Source: an uncultured Dehalococcoidia bacterium
GTDB lineage: Bacteria > Chloroflexota > Dehalococcoidia > Lucifugimonadales > UBA3495
Reading direction: 5' to 3'
NCBI GenBank assembly: GCA_958295765.1
Contig: CATQHB010000002.1
Coordinates: forward strand, 2,716,091-2,780,090
Length of the DNA: 64,000 nt
In this document: positions 8,087 through 15,478 of the stretch, one piece after another
Layout: the number at the start of each line of letters is the position of its first letter
Position numbering within the stretch: the first letter of the stretch is position 1
Position numbers and translations under genes: made by a program
Notes under the pieces: model-generated
Databases searched by the model: none
Told to the model about the DNA's origin: nothing
What the model saw: only the letters and a program-made list of their open reading frames with translations

Positions 8087-9253
8087 ATGGCCGCGCTTAC
8101 CGACAATATGACCTTCGGGGTTTTTATGGCCCCCTTTCACCGGGTCGGGGAGAACCCGACCCTGGCCCTGGAACGGGACCTGGAATTGCTGGAGTGGCTG
8201 GACGACCTGGGCTTTGACGAAGCCTGGATTGGCGAACATCACAGCGGCGGCTGGGAGACTATCGCCTCGCCGGAGGTGTTCATCGCCACCGCCGCCGGCC
8301 GCACCCGCCGCCTCCGGTTGGGCACCGGCGTGGTCAGCCTGCCCTACCACAACCCCTATATGGTCGCCAACCGGATGGCCCTGCTGGACCACCTGACCCG
8401 GGGGCGGGTGATGCTGGGCGTCGGCCCCGGCTCCCTGGCCTCCGACGCCTATATGTTCTGCATCAACCCGGAACGGCAGCGGGAAATGATGGACGAGTCC
8501 CTGGGCGTCATCATAAAGCTGTTTGAGGGGGAAGAGCCGGTAACCTGCCAGACCGACTGGTTCCAGCTCAAGGACGCCTCGCTGCAACTGCGGCCCTACC
8601 AGAAACCCTACCTGCCGGTCGCCGTGGCTTCGGTGCAGTCGCCGGCCGGCGTGTTCCTGGCCGGCAAGCACGGCGCCGCCGTCCTCTCCCTCAGCGTCCC
8701 CCGCTCCATGGTGCGCCAGACCACCCTCAAAGACCAGTGGAACATCGCCGAGGAGTCGGCGGCGGAACACGGCCAAAGCGTCTGCCGCAGCGAGTGGCGG
8801 CTGTCCGTGCCGGTGCACCTGGCCGAAACCCGGGAGGATGCCTTTGAGCAGATTCGCGTCGGCGCCGGCCGGGTCGTTACCGAATACACCGGCGGCACCA
8901 ACGGCCACCCCGTCCCGCCGGTGCCGGCCAACGAAATCGTGGACTATATGGTGGATAACGGCCAGTGGATTGTCGGCACGCCCGACGACGCCATCGCCGC
9001 CATTGACCGCTTGCAGGAGTCCAGCGGCGGCTTTGGCGGCCTGCTGGTGCGGGCCGAGGACTGGACGACCCGGGAGAAACTGCACCACAGCTACGAACTC
9101 TTTGCCCGCTACGTGATGCCCCGTTTCCAGGGCAGCCTGGCCGGCATCGTCGATTCCAACAGCCGTTTCTCCGCCATGCGGGAATCGCTGCAAGGCAACC
9201 GCCGGGCCGGCTTGCAGCGGGCCACCGACACCTACCTGGCCCGGTCGCAGTAG
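8087..9253 (+). CDS. LLM class flavin-dependent oxidoreductase
   Basis: 388 residues of the luciferase-like monooxygenase class, which use reduced FMN or F420 in a TIM barrel. The N-terminus TFGVFMAPFHRVGENP and the segment DEAWIGEHHSGGWE are typical of the bacterial luciferase alpha type; RLRLGTGVVSLPYHNP and LDHLTRGRVMLGVGPG follow in the expected order. TTGGGAGG precedes the ATG. It is transcribed alone: REP and hairpin repeats precede it and a strong terminator follows. A -10-like TAAAAT occurs ~30 bp upstream, without a convincing -35. A second, more distant LLM gene is at the right end of the window; expansion of this class is a feature I associate with SAR202-type Chloroflexota. Substrate unknown. 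Confidence 0.93.
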   Translation: MAALTDNMTFGVFMAPFHRVGENPTLALERDLELLEWLDDLGFDEAWIGEHHSGGWETIASPEVFIATAAGRTRRLRLGTGVVSLPYHNPYMVANRMALLDHLTRGRVMLGVGPGSLASDAYMFCINPERQREMMDESLGVIIKLFEGEEPVTCQTDWFQLKDASLQLRPYQKPYLPVAVASVQSPAGVFLAGKHGAAVLSLSVPRSMVRQTTLKDQWNIAEESAAEHGQSVCRSEWRLSVPVHLAETREDAFEQIRVGAGRVVTEYTGGTNGHPVPPVPANEIVDYMVDNGQWIVGTPDDAIAAIDRLQESSGGFGGLLVRAEDWTTREKLHHSYELFARYVMPRFQGSLAGIVDSNSRFSAMRESLQGNRRAGLQRATDTYLARSQ

Positions 9254-9302
9254 CGGCAGCGGCAGCAGCAATACCCCCGGCCCCCGCTCACCCCATAAGA
9301 TT

Positions 9303-9331
9303 AAAGCCGGTTGTATAACAGCCGGCTTTTC
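9303..9331 (+). terminator. Rho-independent terminator after the LLM oxidoreductase gene
   Basis: AAAGCCGGTTGT and ACAGCCGGCTTT form a nearly perfect stem (one T-G pair) with a three-base loop, followed by TTC. It lies 50 bp after the stop codon. Confidence 0.8.
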
Positions 9332-9345
9332 TATATAGTTACCCC

Positions 9346-9503
9346 CGTCACAGTTACCTCGAAACTCCATCTCCCTACTTGGGAGGTGGAGCATTAAACC
9401 TATGGCATGAATGGAATACAGATGCCATTCATGCCCCCTTGTCGGGTTTACCGTTGGGTCGAGGTAACTGTGACGGCTGCCTGTATCCAATGCCACAAGG
9501 GGG
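9346..9503 (+). other. Multi-hairpin leader upstream of the lipoprotein gene
   Basis: A perfect 17-bp inverted repeat (CGTCACAGTTACCTCGA at 9346 and its complement ending at 9475) encloses two inner hairpins: CTCCATCTCCC/GGGAGGTGGAG and GGCATGAATGG/CCATTCATGCC. This would fold as a three-way junction. In addition CCCCCTTGT (9434-9442) is complementary to ACAAGGGGG (9495-9503), which includes the ribosome binding site of the gene starting at 9509. It could be a structured RNA leader or a small MITE; I cannot decide which. Confidence 0.55.
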
Positions 9504-9508
9504 TTCCT

Positions 9509-10084
9509 ATGTACCAGCCTTTTCAGAACGCCGGCGCAGTTGCTTTGCTTGGGGTCATAGCCCTGCTGATGTTAGCGGTTGCGTGCAGCGCGCCTACCCC
9601 GACACCTTCACCAACGGCAACGCCTACTTCTGCATCTGCACAAGAGCCTTCAACCGGCAATTGGAAGAATGTTGAATATACAGACCCAATAAGCGACAAT
9701 CGTCTTATATCCATTGGGTTGTATGCATCAGAAAGTACGGGAGTTCTTGATAAGAACCCTATGCTTCTTGTCGGATGCCTCATTCAATCCCCAGGTGAGA
9801 TTAGTTCGCGGGCCAACATTAACTGGGATGCATATTTGGGTTCTGACGACCCAATAGTCGCTTGGCGTGTTGATGACGAGGAGGCATCAACTAGCACATG
9901 GGATTTGTTGGGTGATGATGTTACCAGTTCGCCTGAAATAGAACAGATAGTGTCAGACCTACTTCGAGCAAACAAAATCACCATCCGTGTATATCGTGAC
10001 TTCGCAGAGTCGCTGACGGCAGTGTGGTATGTGGAGGGGTTTGCCGAGGCATACAAGCAAGTGGAAGAGGGTTGTAAGAAATAG
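9509..10084 (+). CDS. Predicted lipoprotein of unknown function
   Basis: 191 residues. MYQPFQNAGAVALLGVIALL is a signal sequence and LAVACSAP a lipobox, so the protein should be lipid-anchored outside the membrane. A Pro/Thr linker (PTPTPSPTATPT) precedes a folded part with three Trp residues and an acidic middle (WRVDDEEASTSTWD); it ends in a Cys near the C-terminus. I recognise no family. The start at 9509 is preferred to an in-frame ATG at 9407 because it is followed directly by the signal peptide and preceded by AAGGGGG. Base composition is visibly lower in GC than the genes around it, and the leader is a complex set of hairpins, so it may have been acquired. Confidence 0.75.
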   Translation: MYQPFQNAGAVALLGVIALLMLAVACSAPTPTPSPTATPTSASAQEPSTGNWKNVEYTDPISDNRLISIGLYASESTGVLDKNPMLLVGCLIQSPGEISSRANINWDAYLGSDDPIVAWRVDDEEASTSTWDLLGDDVTSSPEIEQIVSDLLRANKITIRVYRDFAESLTAVWYVEGFAEAYKQVEEGCKK

Positions 10085-10206
10085 TGTAAGGAAAGTGAAA
10101 GGGGCGCACTGCGGGCGGGATGAGACTCCCCGGAAACCCTGCGCCCTTTGCGCTGAACAAATCCTTGGTTTCGACTTGCCCGGCCACGCTTTCTTGGCTG
10201 GGACGT

Positions 10207-10231
10207 GGGCGGGTTAGAAACCCGCCCCTAC
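10207..10231. repeat. Solo GGGCGGGTT/AACCCGCCC palindrome
   Basis: GGGCGGGTTAGAAACCCGCCC followed by CTACC: one end of the MITE-like palindromic element seen in full just downstream. The 700 bp between the lipoprotein gene and the next gene hold only this, a REP-like unit, one complete element and one ~95-bp hairpin. Confidence 0.75.
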
Positions 10232-10291
10232 CGGCGCCGGTTGCCCACCTTTGCATCACCGACAGGCAACCGGTCAAGGTATTTCTACTAT

Positions 10292-10350
10292 CCGCTCATG
10301 GTGAGCCTGTCGAACCACCAGTTTATCCTTCGACCGGCTCAGGATGAGCG
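10292..10350. repeat. REP-like GAGCTTGTCGAA element
   Basis: CCGCTCATGGTGAGCCTGTCGAA paired with TTCGACCGGCTCAGGATGAGCG; each arm has one change from the consensus. Confidence 0.8.
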
Positions 10351-10383
10351 AAGTATTGTCAACGTGGGTTGGTATTGCCACCG

Positions 10384-10504
10384 GTAGGGGCGGGTTTGTA
10401 ACCCGCCCTGGCTCTCAAGGTAAGGATATTTCAGATACGGCTACATCCGTTCCGCAAGATGACCTTACTCTGGCGCGTCGGGCGGGTTTGTAACCCGCCC
10501 CTAC
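10384..10504. repeat. MITE-like palindromic element, copy 1
   Basis: GTAGGGGCGGGTTTGTAACC at the left and GGCGGGTTTGTAACCCGCCC plus CTAC at the right, with about 75 bp of non-palindromic core. Flanking sequence (TATTGTCAACGTGGG on the left, GGAAATATCC on the right) resembles the outer ends of the longer copies at 43418 and 53876. Confidence 0.8.
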
Positions 10505-10612
10505 CGGCGCCGGAAAATGGCCGGGCAAGGAACGCCAATACCCGTTGGAAATATCCTGAGCAATCGGAACCGGACAATCGCAGCATAAAACCGTCATCCC
10601 GGCTATAAAACC

Positions 10613-10707
10613 CGTCGTTCCGGCGAAAGCCGGAATCCAGAACCCTCGGTAGCCGGCACGCTCTTTGCCGGGGGATTTCCTGGATTCCGGCTTTCGCCGG
10701 AACGACG
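10613..10707. repeat. ~95-bp hairpin repeat, copy 2
   Basis: Perfect arms CGTCGTTCCGGCGAAAGCCG / CGGCTTTCGCCGGAACGACG continuing through AATCCAG/CTGGATT, around a core with CGGTAGCCGGCACGCTC. Confidence 0.92.
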
Positions 10708-10733
10708 GTGGCTAGGGCAACCGGCCTGGCTCA

Positions 10734-10762
10734 TTGGGCATCCCCGGAAATAGTGCTAGAAT
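10734..10762 (+). promoter_or_regulatory. Sigma-70-like promoter of the 112-residue hypothetical gene
   Basis: TTGGGC, 17 bp, TAGAAT, about 45 bp before the start codon. The stretch CCCCGGAAATAGTGCTAGAA is repeated almost exactly in front of the cupin gene at 11266. Confidence 0.7.
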
Positions 10763-10806
10763 AACCCGGCCTTATTGGTCTCAACTTGGTCAGTTAGGAG
10801 GAAATT

Positions 10807-11145
10807 ATGGAGGCTCAAATCTGGAGTTTTCTCTTGGGTGTGGGGCTGGAGGAACTGGAGCAACGGGGAGTTCTACAGAATCACGGAACAATGGGGTATC
10901 TACTTCGGGCCGGAAGTGTAGAGCCGCTCCTGGCCCTGATGCGGGAAAGAAATGTCGAACTACTCCAGGGTGAAAATATGTGGTCGCTGAAGGTCAACGG
11001 AGACTTCGTAAACCGCACGTCTCCTTCACTAAAGGCCGGCAACCTGTCGCAGCTCAGTCAACCTGGCAACCTTTTCACCGGAAAGAATCGCTACCTAAAC
11101 CCCTTCTTTAATCGCGAAACCGGAGAGGCCGGAGACGCGGAGTAG
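10807..11145 (+). CDS. Hypothetical protein, 112 residues
   Basis: A small protein with an N-terminal half rich in Leu and Glu (LGVGLEELEQRG, VEPLLALMRERNVELLQ), which should be helical, and a polar Asn/Ser/Gly-rich C-terminal half. It has no signal peptide or membrane segment. I do not recognise the family. Reality is supported by a strong ribosome binding site (AGGAGG, 6 bases before the ATG) and a good promoter with a 17-bp spacer. It stands alone between repeats and the cupin gene, and shares its promoter sequence with the latter, which hints at co-regulation. Confidence 0.65.
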   Translation: MEAQIWSFLLGVGLEELEQRGVLQNHGTMGYLLRAGSVEPLLALMRERNVELLQGENMWSLKVNGDFVNRTSPSLKAGNLSQLSQPGNLFTGKNRYLNPFFNRETGEAGDAE

Positions 11146-11198
11146 CAAGGCCGGTTCCCGGTTCCTTCCCTCCTTGCCCGCCCAATCGGCCGGCCTCA

Positions 11199-11228
11199 TT
11201 GGTACACCCCCGGAAATAGTGCTAGAAT
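11199..11228 (+). promoter_or_regulatory. Sigma-70-like promoter of the cupin gene
   Basis: TTGGTA, 18 bp, TAGAAT. The spacer and -10 region are nearly identical to the promoter at 10734 (shared CCCCGGAAATAGTGCTAGAA), as is the following CCGGCCTTA. Confidence 0.7.
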
Positions 11229-11265
11229 AGGCCGGCCTTAACCTGGTACTTCTGGAGGTTTACCG

Positions 11266-11604
11266 ATGAAGTTTATCCGACTCTACACCGGCGATGACGG
11301 CCACACGCATATTGAGGAACTGGACTGGGAATCCCGCCCCGATTTTACCGACCTGCACGCCGCCAAGGGCGTGGTGTTCCGGGCCGCCGAGGTGGGCCGG
11401 TTCAGCGACTGGCACATCGCCCCCCGGCGCCAGTACGTCATCACCCTGTCCGGCGAGGGTGAAATCGGCCTGCGGGACGGCACCAAGTACCGCCTCGGCC
11501 CCGGCGACGTGAACCTGGCCGAGGATACCACCGGCGACGGCCATACCACCGCCGTAGTCAGCGACACCCCCCGCGTTACCGTTACCATACATCTGGATGA
11601 CTAG
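11266..11604 (+). CDS. Cupin-fold protein, 112 residues
   Basis: A single small beta-barrel domain. The second cupin motif is visible as SGEGEIGLRDGTKYRLGPGDV, and the first motif as HIAPRRQYVITLSG. Metal-binding His are reduced: the first motif has one His and no HxH, so it may not be a metal enzyme. Proteins of this kind occur as sensors, isomerases or companions of dehydrogenases. GGAGG precedes the ATG. It lies 90 bp before a large alpha/beta hydrolase in the same direction, probably in one transcript, but no shared pathway is evident. Confidence 0.8.
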   Translation: MKFIRLYTGDDGHTHIEELDWESRPDFTDLHAAKGVVFRAAEVGRFSDWHIAPRRQYVITLSGEGEIGLRDGTKYRLGPGDVNLAEDTTGDGHTTAVVSDTPRVTVTIHLDD

Positions 11605-11694
11605 GCTGCCGGTATGTCCGTAACCGGTTCCAATCAGGGGCAACCCTGATGGCAGGGTTGCCCCGGTACTAATCCGGTATTGGAGGTTTGAGCG

Positions 11695-13695
11695 ATGGCC
11701 GTATCCAAACTGGAGATTACATCGATCCGGCCCTTTGCCGATGGCGCGACTTTTGGCAACACCGGCGCCTACCGGCAGATTGACGGCCTGGCCCACTTTG
11801 CCGTTGACCCCGACCACCCGGCTAATGGGGTGATAACCGACTTGAAACTGGCGCCCCGGGATGGGGACGGCCTGGTGCATTGCGTTGCCGACTTCTGCAT
11901 CCTGCAACCGGAAACGCCGGCGCGGGGCCGCCACCGCATCCTGTTTGACGTGGTAAACCGGGGCAACCCGACGGCGTTGACCAACCTGAACAGCGCCGGG
12001 CAGCGGCTGGGCGCGGGCAACGGTTTCCTGATGCGCTACGGCTACACGGTGGTCTGGTGCGGCTGGCAGTATGACGTGCCGCCGAATACGCCGGGTCTGG
12101 TGGGCGTAACCGTCCCGGAGGCGTTGAACGCCGACGGCGGGCCGATTTCCGGCCGGATTTCCTTTGCCTTTCAGCCCCACCGGGTCATCTACGACCACGC
12201 CCTGGCCGACCGGGGCCACCGGCCGCACCCGGTCCGCAACGGCGGCAACGGCAGCGGCCCGGATACGGATGCGGAACTGACGGTGCGGGAACACCAGGAC
12301 GGCCCGCCTCAGGTAATTCCCCGGGAGAAGTGGGCCTTCGCCCGGCGGGACGGCGACTCGGTGCTGCCCGATGACTGCCATATCTATCTGGAGTCGGGTT
12401 TTCAGCCGGGCAAAGTGTACGAAGTAACCTATACCACCGAGGGCGCGGCGGTGGTGGGAATGGGCCTGCTGACGCCCCGGGACCTGGTATCTTTCCTGCG
12501 CTATGGCACCGCAGAGGAGGGGAACCCCTGCGCCGGCGACATCCAATACGCCTATGCCTTTGGCCGCTCCCAGAGTGGCGGCTTCCTGCGCCGCTTTCTC
12601 TACTCGGCCCTGACCCAGGATGAGGCGGCCCGGCCGGTGTTTGAGGGGCTGATTCCCCTGGTGGCCGGCAGTGGACGCGGTGAGATGAATCAGCGTTTCG
12701 GGCAGCCCTCAACGCCGCCCCGGGCCAGCGCCGGGCGCATCTTTCCCTTCCACGACACCTTGCAGACCGACCCGGACACCGGCCGGGTTGACGGCCTGCT
12801 GGCCCGGCTGGACGCCGCCGGCAAGACGCCCAAGGTTTTCCTGACCAATACCTCGGCGGAATACTGGAGCGGCCACGCCTCGCTGATTCACACCACGCCG
12901 GACGGCGCCGCCGACTTGCCGCCGGGGGACTCGGTGCGTATCTACCACTACGCCGGCACCCAGCACGGCCCCGGCCGGCTGACGCTGTACGACGTGGACG
13001 TGCGGGAAGGCCCCCGTCCCCAGCAGTTGGACAACTCGGTGGACTACCGGCCTCTGTTGCGGGCGGCCCTGGTCAACCTGGACCGTTGGGTTGTTTACGG
13101 AATGACGCCGCCGCCCAGCCGTCATCCCCGCCGGGCCGATGGTACGGCAGTCCCGGCGGAACAGACCGAATCCACCTTCCGGGCCATTCCCGGCGTCAAC
13201 TTCCCGGAGCATCTGAAACAAGTTTACCGGCTGGACTTTGGCCCGGAGGCCCATAACGGTGAGTTGAGCCAGCTGCCCCCGGTGGTGGGAGAACCCTACC
13301 CCAACCTGGTTCCGGCGGTGGACGGCGACGGCAATGAGGTGGTCGGCATCCGCCTGCCCGACGTGAGCGTGCCGGTGGCGACTAACGCCGGCTGGAACCT
13401 GCGCCACCCGGACAGCGGCGGCCCCGGCCAGATTATGCCGCAGATTGGCTCCAACATCCCCTTCCCGGCAACTAGAGCCGACCGGGAGGCCGCCGGCGAC
13501 CCCCGCGCATCCATTGAGGAACGCTACCTCTCCCGGGAGGACTACCTGGCCCAAGTCCGGGAGGCCGCCCAAGCACTGGTTGACCAGAAGTATATGCTGT
13601 TTGAGGACTTGCCGACGGTAGCCGAACAGGCCGCCGAACGGTACGATGCCCTGTCGGCACAAAAGGCCGCAGTGCCGGCGGCCACGGACGATTAG
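11695..13695 (+). CDS. Large alpha/beta hydrolase domain protein (ABhydrolase_10-like)
   Basis: 666 residues, no signal peptide. The nucleophile elbow is GRSQSGGFLRR at about residue 290, inside a long hydrolase domain that starts with a beta-rich region (FGNTGAYRQIDGLAHFAVDP). A candidate catalytic His is in AGTQHGPG around residue 423. Length and these phrases match a family of uncharacterised alpha/beta hydrolases with an N-terminal beta domain, found mainly in Actinobacteria, Chloroflexota and Proteobacteria; I assign it by pattern memory. GGAGG sits 9 bases before the ATG. The reaction is unknown, esterase or amidase being most likely. It ends in an intergenic stretch full of repeats. 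Confidence 0.82.
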   Translation: MAVSKLEITSIRPFADGATFGNTGAYRQIDGLAHFAVDPDHPANGVITDLKLAPRDGDGLVHCVADFCILQPETPARGRHRILFDVVNRGNPTALTNLNSAGQRLGAGNGFLMRYGYTVVWCGWQYDVPPNTPGLVGVTVPEALNADGGPISGRISFAFQPHRVIYDHALADRGHRPHPVRNGGNGSGPDTDAELTVREHQDGPPQVIPREKWAFARRDGDSVLPDDCHIYLESGFQPGKVYEVTYTTEGAAVVGMGLLTPRDLVSFLRYGTAEEGNPCAGDIQYAYAFGRSQSGGFLRRFLYSALTQDEAARPVFEGLIPLVAGSGRGEMNQRFGQPSTPPRASAGRIFPFHDTLQTDPDTGRVDGLLARLDAAGKTPKVFLTNTSAEYWSGHASLIHTTPDGAADLPPGDSVRIYHYAGTQHGPGRLTLYDVDVREGPRPQQLDNSVDYRPLLRAALVNLDRWVVYGMTPPPSRHPRRADGTAVPAEQTESTFRAIPGVNFPEHLKQVYRLDFGPEAHNGELSQLPPVVGEPYPNLVPAVDGDGNEVVGIRLPDVSVPVATNAGWNLRHPDSGGPGQIMPQIGSNIPFPATRADREAAGDPRASIEERYLSREDYLAQVREAAQALVDQKYMLFEDLPTVAEQAAERYDALSAQKAAVPAATDD

Positions 13696-13712
13696 GGGCA
13701 AGTCTGCTTTAT

Positions 13713-13900
13713 ACCGCTCATCCTGAGCTTGTCGAAGGAAATGGGAATGGGTGGTTCGACAAGCTCACCATGAGCGGGTGGGGTATTGCCAACATTTGGA
13801 TGTTAAAGGGGCGGGTTAGAAACCCGCCCCCGCTTTATTCCGCTCATCCTGAGCTTGTCGAAGGACGGGGTGGATGGTTCGACAGGCTCACCATGAGCGG
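13713..13900. repeat. Two REP-like elements separated by a palindrome
   Basis: REP-like units at 13713-13777 and 13840-13900 in the orientation ATCCTGAGCTTGTCGAAGG...TTCGACAAGCTCACCATGAG, with the 23-bp palindrome GGGGCGGGTTAGAAACCCGC CCC between them at 13808-13830. The almost 600-bp gap between the two convergent genes here is entirely repeats. Confidence 0.85.
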
Positions 13901-13977
13901 GTTTTGTTCTTGGCGTGGATTTTGCGCCTAACGTGGTTGCAAAAGGTATTTTCAACATTTGTTGGCGTTTTCATCGG

Positions 13978-14109
13978 GTAGGGGCGGGTTTATAACCCGC
14001 CCGACGCTCAAGGGCAAAGACACATCAGGGAACGAATGTAGGGAACGGATGTGACGTATCCGCACCATTCCTTCACACAAGCCAGGGCGGGTTACAAACC
14101 CGCCCCTAC
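13978..14109. repeat. MITE-like palindromic element, copy 2
   Basis: GTAGGGGCGGGTTTATAACC on the left, GGGCGGGTTACAAACCCGCC plus CCTAC on the right, ~85-bp core. Left flank GGTATTTTCAAC resembles the outer end GGTATTCTCAAC of longer copies. Confidence 0.8.
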
Positions 14110-14132
14110 CGATGATAATGCCAATATAAAAC

Positions 14133-14227
14133 CGTCGTTCCGGCGAAAGCCGGAATCCAGAACCCTCGGTAGCCGGCACGCTCTTTCCGGTAGGATTTCC
14201 TGGATTCCGGCTTTCGCCGGAACGACG
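14133..14227. repeat. ~95-bp hairpin repeat, copy 3
   Basis: Same arms and orientation as copy 2 (CGTCGTTCCGGCGAAAGCCG on the left); it follows the MITE-like element by 23 bp. Confidence 0.92.
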
Positions 14228-14287
14228 GTTATATGGGTTGCCCTGATACTACTACCCTTACCCCTGCCTTGCCAGGCTTGGCCTACC

Positions 14288-15334
14288 CTACAGGTTGCGG
14301 GCGGGGCTGGCGTAGCTGTTCAGCTTGTTGTAAATCTGGATGCGGCTGCGCTGGGTGTCGAGGATTAGCAGGCGGTTGTTGGGGGCGTCATAGGCGACGG
14401 CCCGGGGCATCCGCAGCCGCCATTCCGCCTGGAAGTCCTTGACCTCCCGGCGCCGTTTCACCGCCTCCGGGTTGGTGCGCACAATCATATCCGACCACTT
14501 GGTAAGCTGCCGGGCGTCGCCGATAAAGCTGGTGAAAAACTTGCCGTCGGCGTCAAACGCCTGCACCCGGTCATTGCCCCAATCGCAGACGTAAACGTCC
14601 CCGTCCGGGTCAACCGCCACGTCGGAAGGGTGGTTCAACTCGCCCCGTCCGGTTCCGTAGCGGCCAAACTGGGCCAGGTACTCACCGTCGGCGGTGAACT
14701 TCTGTACCCGGTGGTTTTTGTGGTCCACCACGTAGAGGCAGCCCTCCCGGTCCTGGGTGATGCCCCAGGGGGAATTGAACTGGCCGGGGCCGTCGCCGGG
14801 GCCGCCGAACTTGGCAAGGAATCGGCCCTCTTTGCTGAACTTCTGTACCCGGTGGTTCCGGCTGTCCACGATATACAGGTTGTCCTCCCCGTCGCAGACG
14901 ATACCGGAGGGGCCGTCAAACTGGCCGTCGCCCGTCCCGGTGGTTCCCCAATCCCGCAGCAGGTTGCCCTCCGCGTCGAAAACGTTGACCCGGTTCAGCC
15001 ACTCGTCGCTGACGTAGATGCTATCCCCGGAATCCAGGGCCAGCCCGGCCGGCCAGATTAACTCGCCCCGCTCATTTCCGCTGCGGCCAAACTCGGTGAG
15101 AAACTCCTCATCGCCGGCCTGTAAGCCCACGTCGAACTTGGTTACCCGCGCGCCCCGGGCGGTACGGTGCCAGGGAACGGCGGTAACGGCCTCACCGCCC
15201 CGGCTGAGGACGTACACCAGGTTGTCCGCGCTGAACGCCAGGGCGTTGCCGGAGTTGAAACCCGCGCCGACGCCGCCCCGGCCCATGGCATGGCTGAAAT
15301 CATAGGCTCTGCCGGCTACTACCCGCGTTACCAT
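14288..15334 (-). CDS. NHL-repeat beta-propeller protein
   Basis: 348 residues made almost entirely of NHL repeats, each ending in patterns such as NLYIVDSRNHRVQKF, CLYVVDHKNHRVQKF and DVYVCDWGNDRVQAF, enough for a six-bladed propeller. There is no signal peptide, so the propeller is probably cytoplasmic or exported by another route. NHL propellers bind other proteins, RNA or ligands. GGAGG precedes the ATG. It is the last gene of a minus-strand set DUF1800, DUF1501, NHL; a paralogous set with the same three families lies at 54963-60268, so the propeller probably works with the other two. Confidence 0.9.
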   Translation of the reverse strand: MVTRVVAGRAYDFSHAMGRGGVGAGFNSGNALAFSADNLVYVLSRGGEAVTAVPWHRTARGARVTKFDVGLQAGDEEFLTEFGRSGNERGELIWPAGLALDSGDSIYVSDEWLNRVNVFDAEGNLLRDWGTTGTGDGQFDGPSGIVCDGEDNLYIVDSRNHRVQKFSKEGRFLAKFGGPGDGPGQFNSPWGITQDREGCLYVVDHKNHRVQKFTADGEYLAQFGRYGTGRGELNHPSDVAVDPDGDVYVCDWGNDRVQAFDADGKFFTSFIGDARQLTKWSDMIVRTNPEAVKRRREVKDFQAEWRLRMPRAVAYDAPNNRLLILDTQRSRIQIYNKLNSYASPARNL

Positions 15335-15382
15335 AATTGCCTTTGCCTCCCTTCCTGACTTGCCTGACTATCCTAACTCAAA

Positions 15383-15412
15383 GGGCCAGCAATCCCGTCA
15401 AGATGCTGGCCC
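15383..15412 (-). terminator. Possible terminator between DUF1501 and NHL genes
   Basis: GGGCCAGCA / TGCTGGCCC, a perfect 9-bp stem with a 12-base loop, followed on the minus strand by TTTGAG. The short T-run makes it weak; it could attenuate rather than stop transcription into the NHL gene. Confidence 0.45.
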
Positions 15413-15478
15413 CTGCTGATTTACCGGTTGCGCTGGCTACGCTTGCCGTCTAACGCTTGCTGTCTAAAGAAACTTGGG

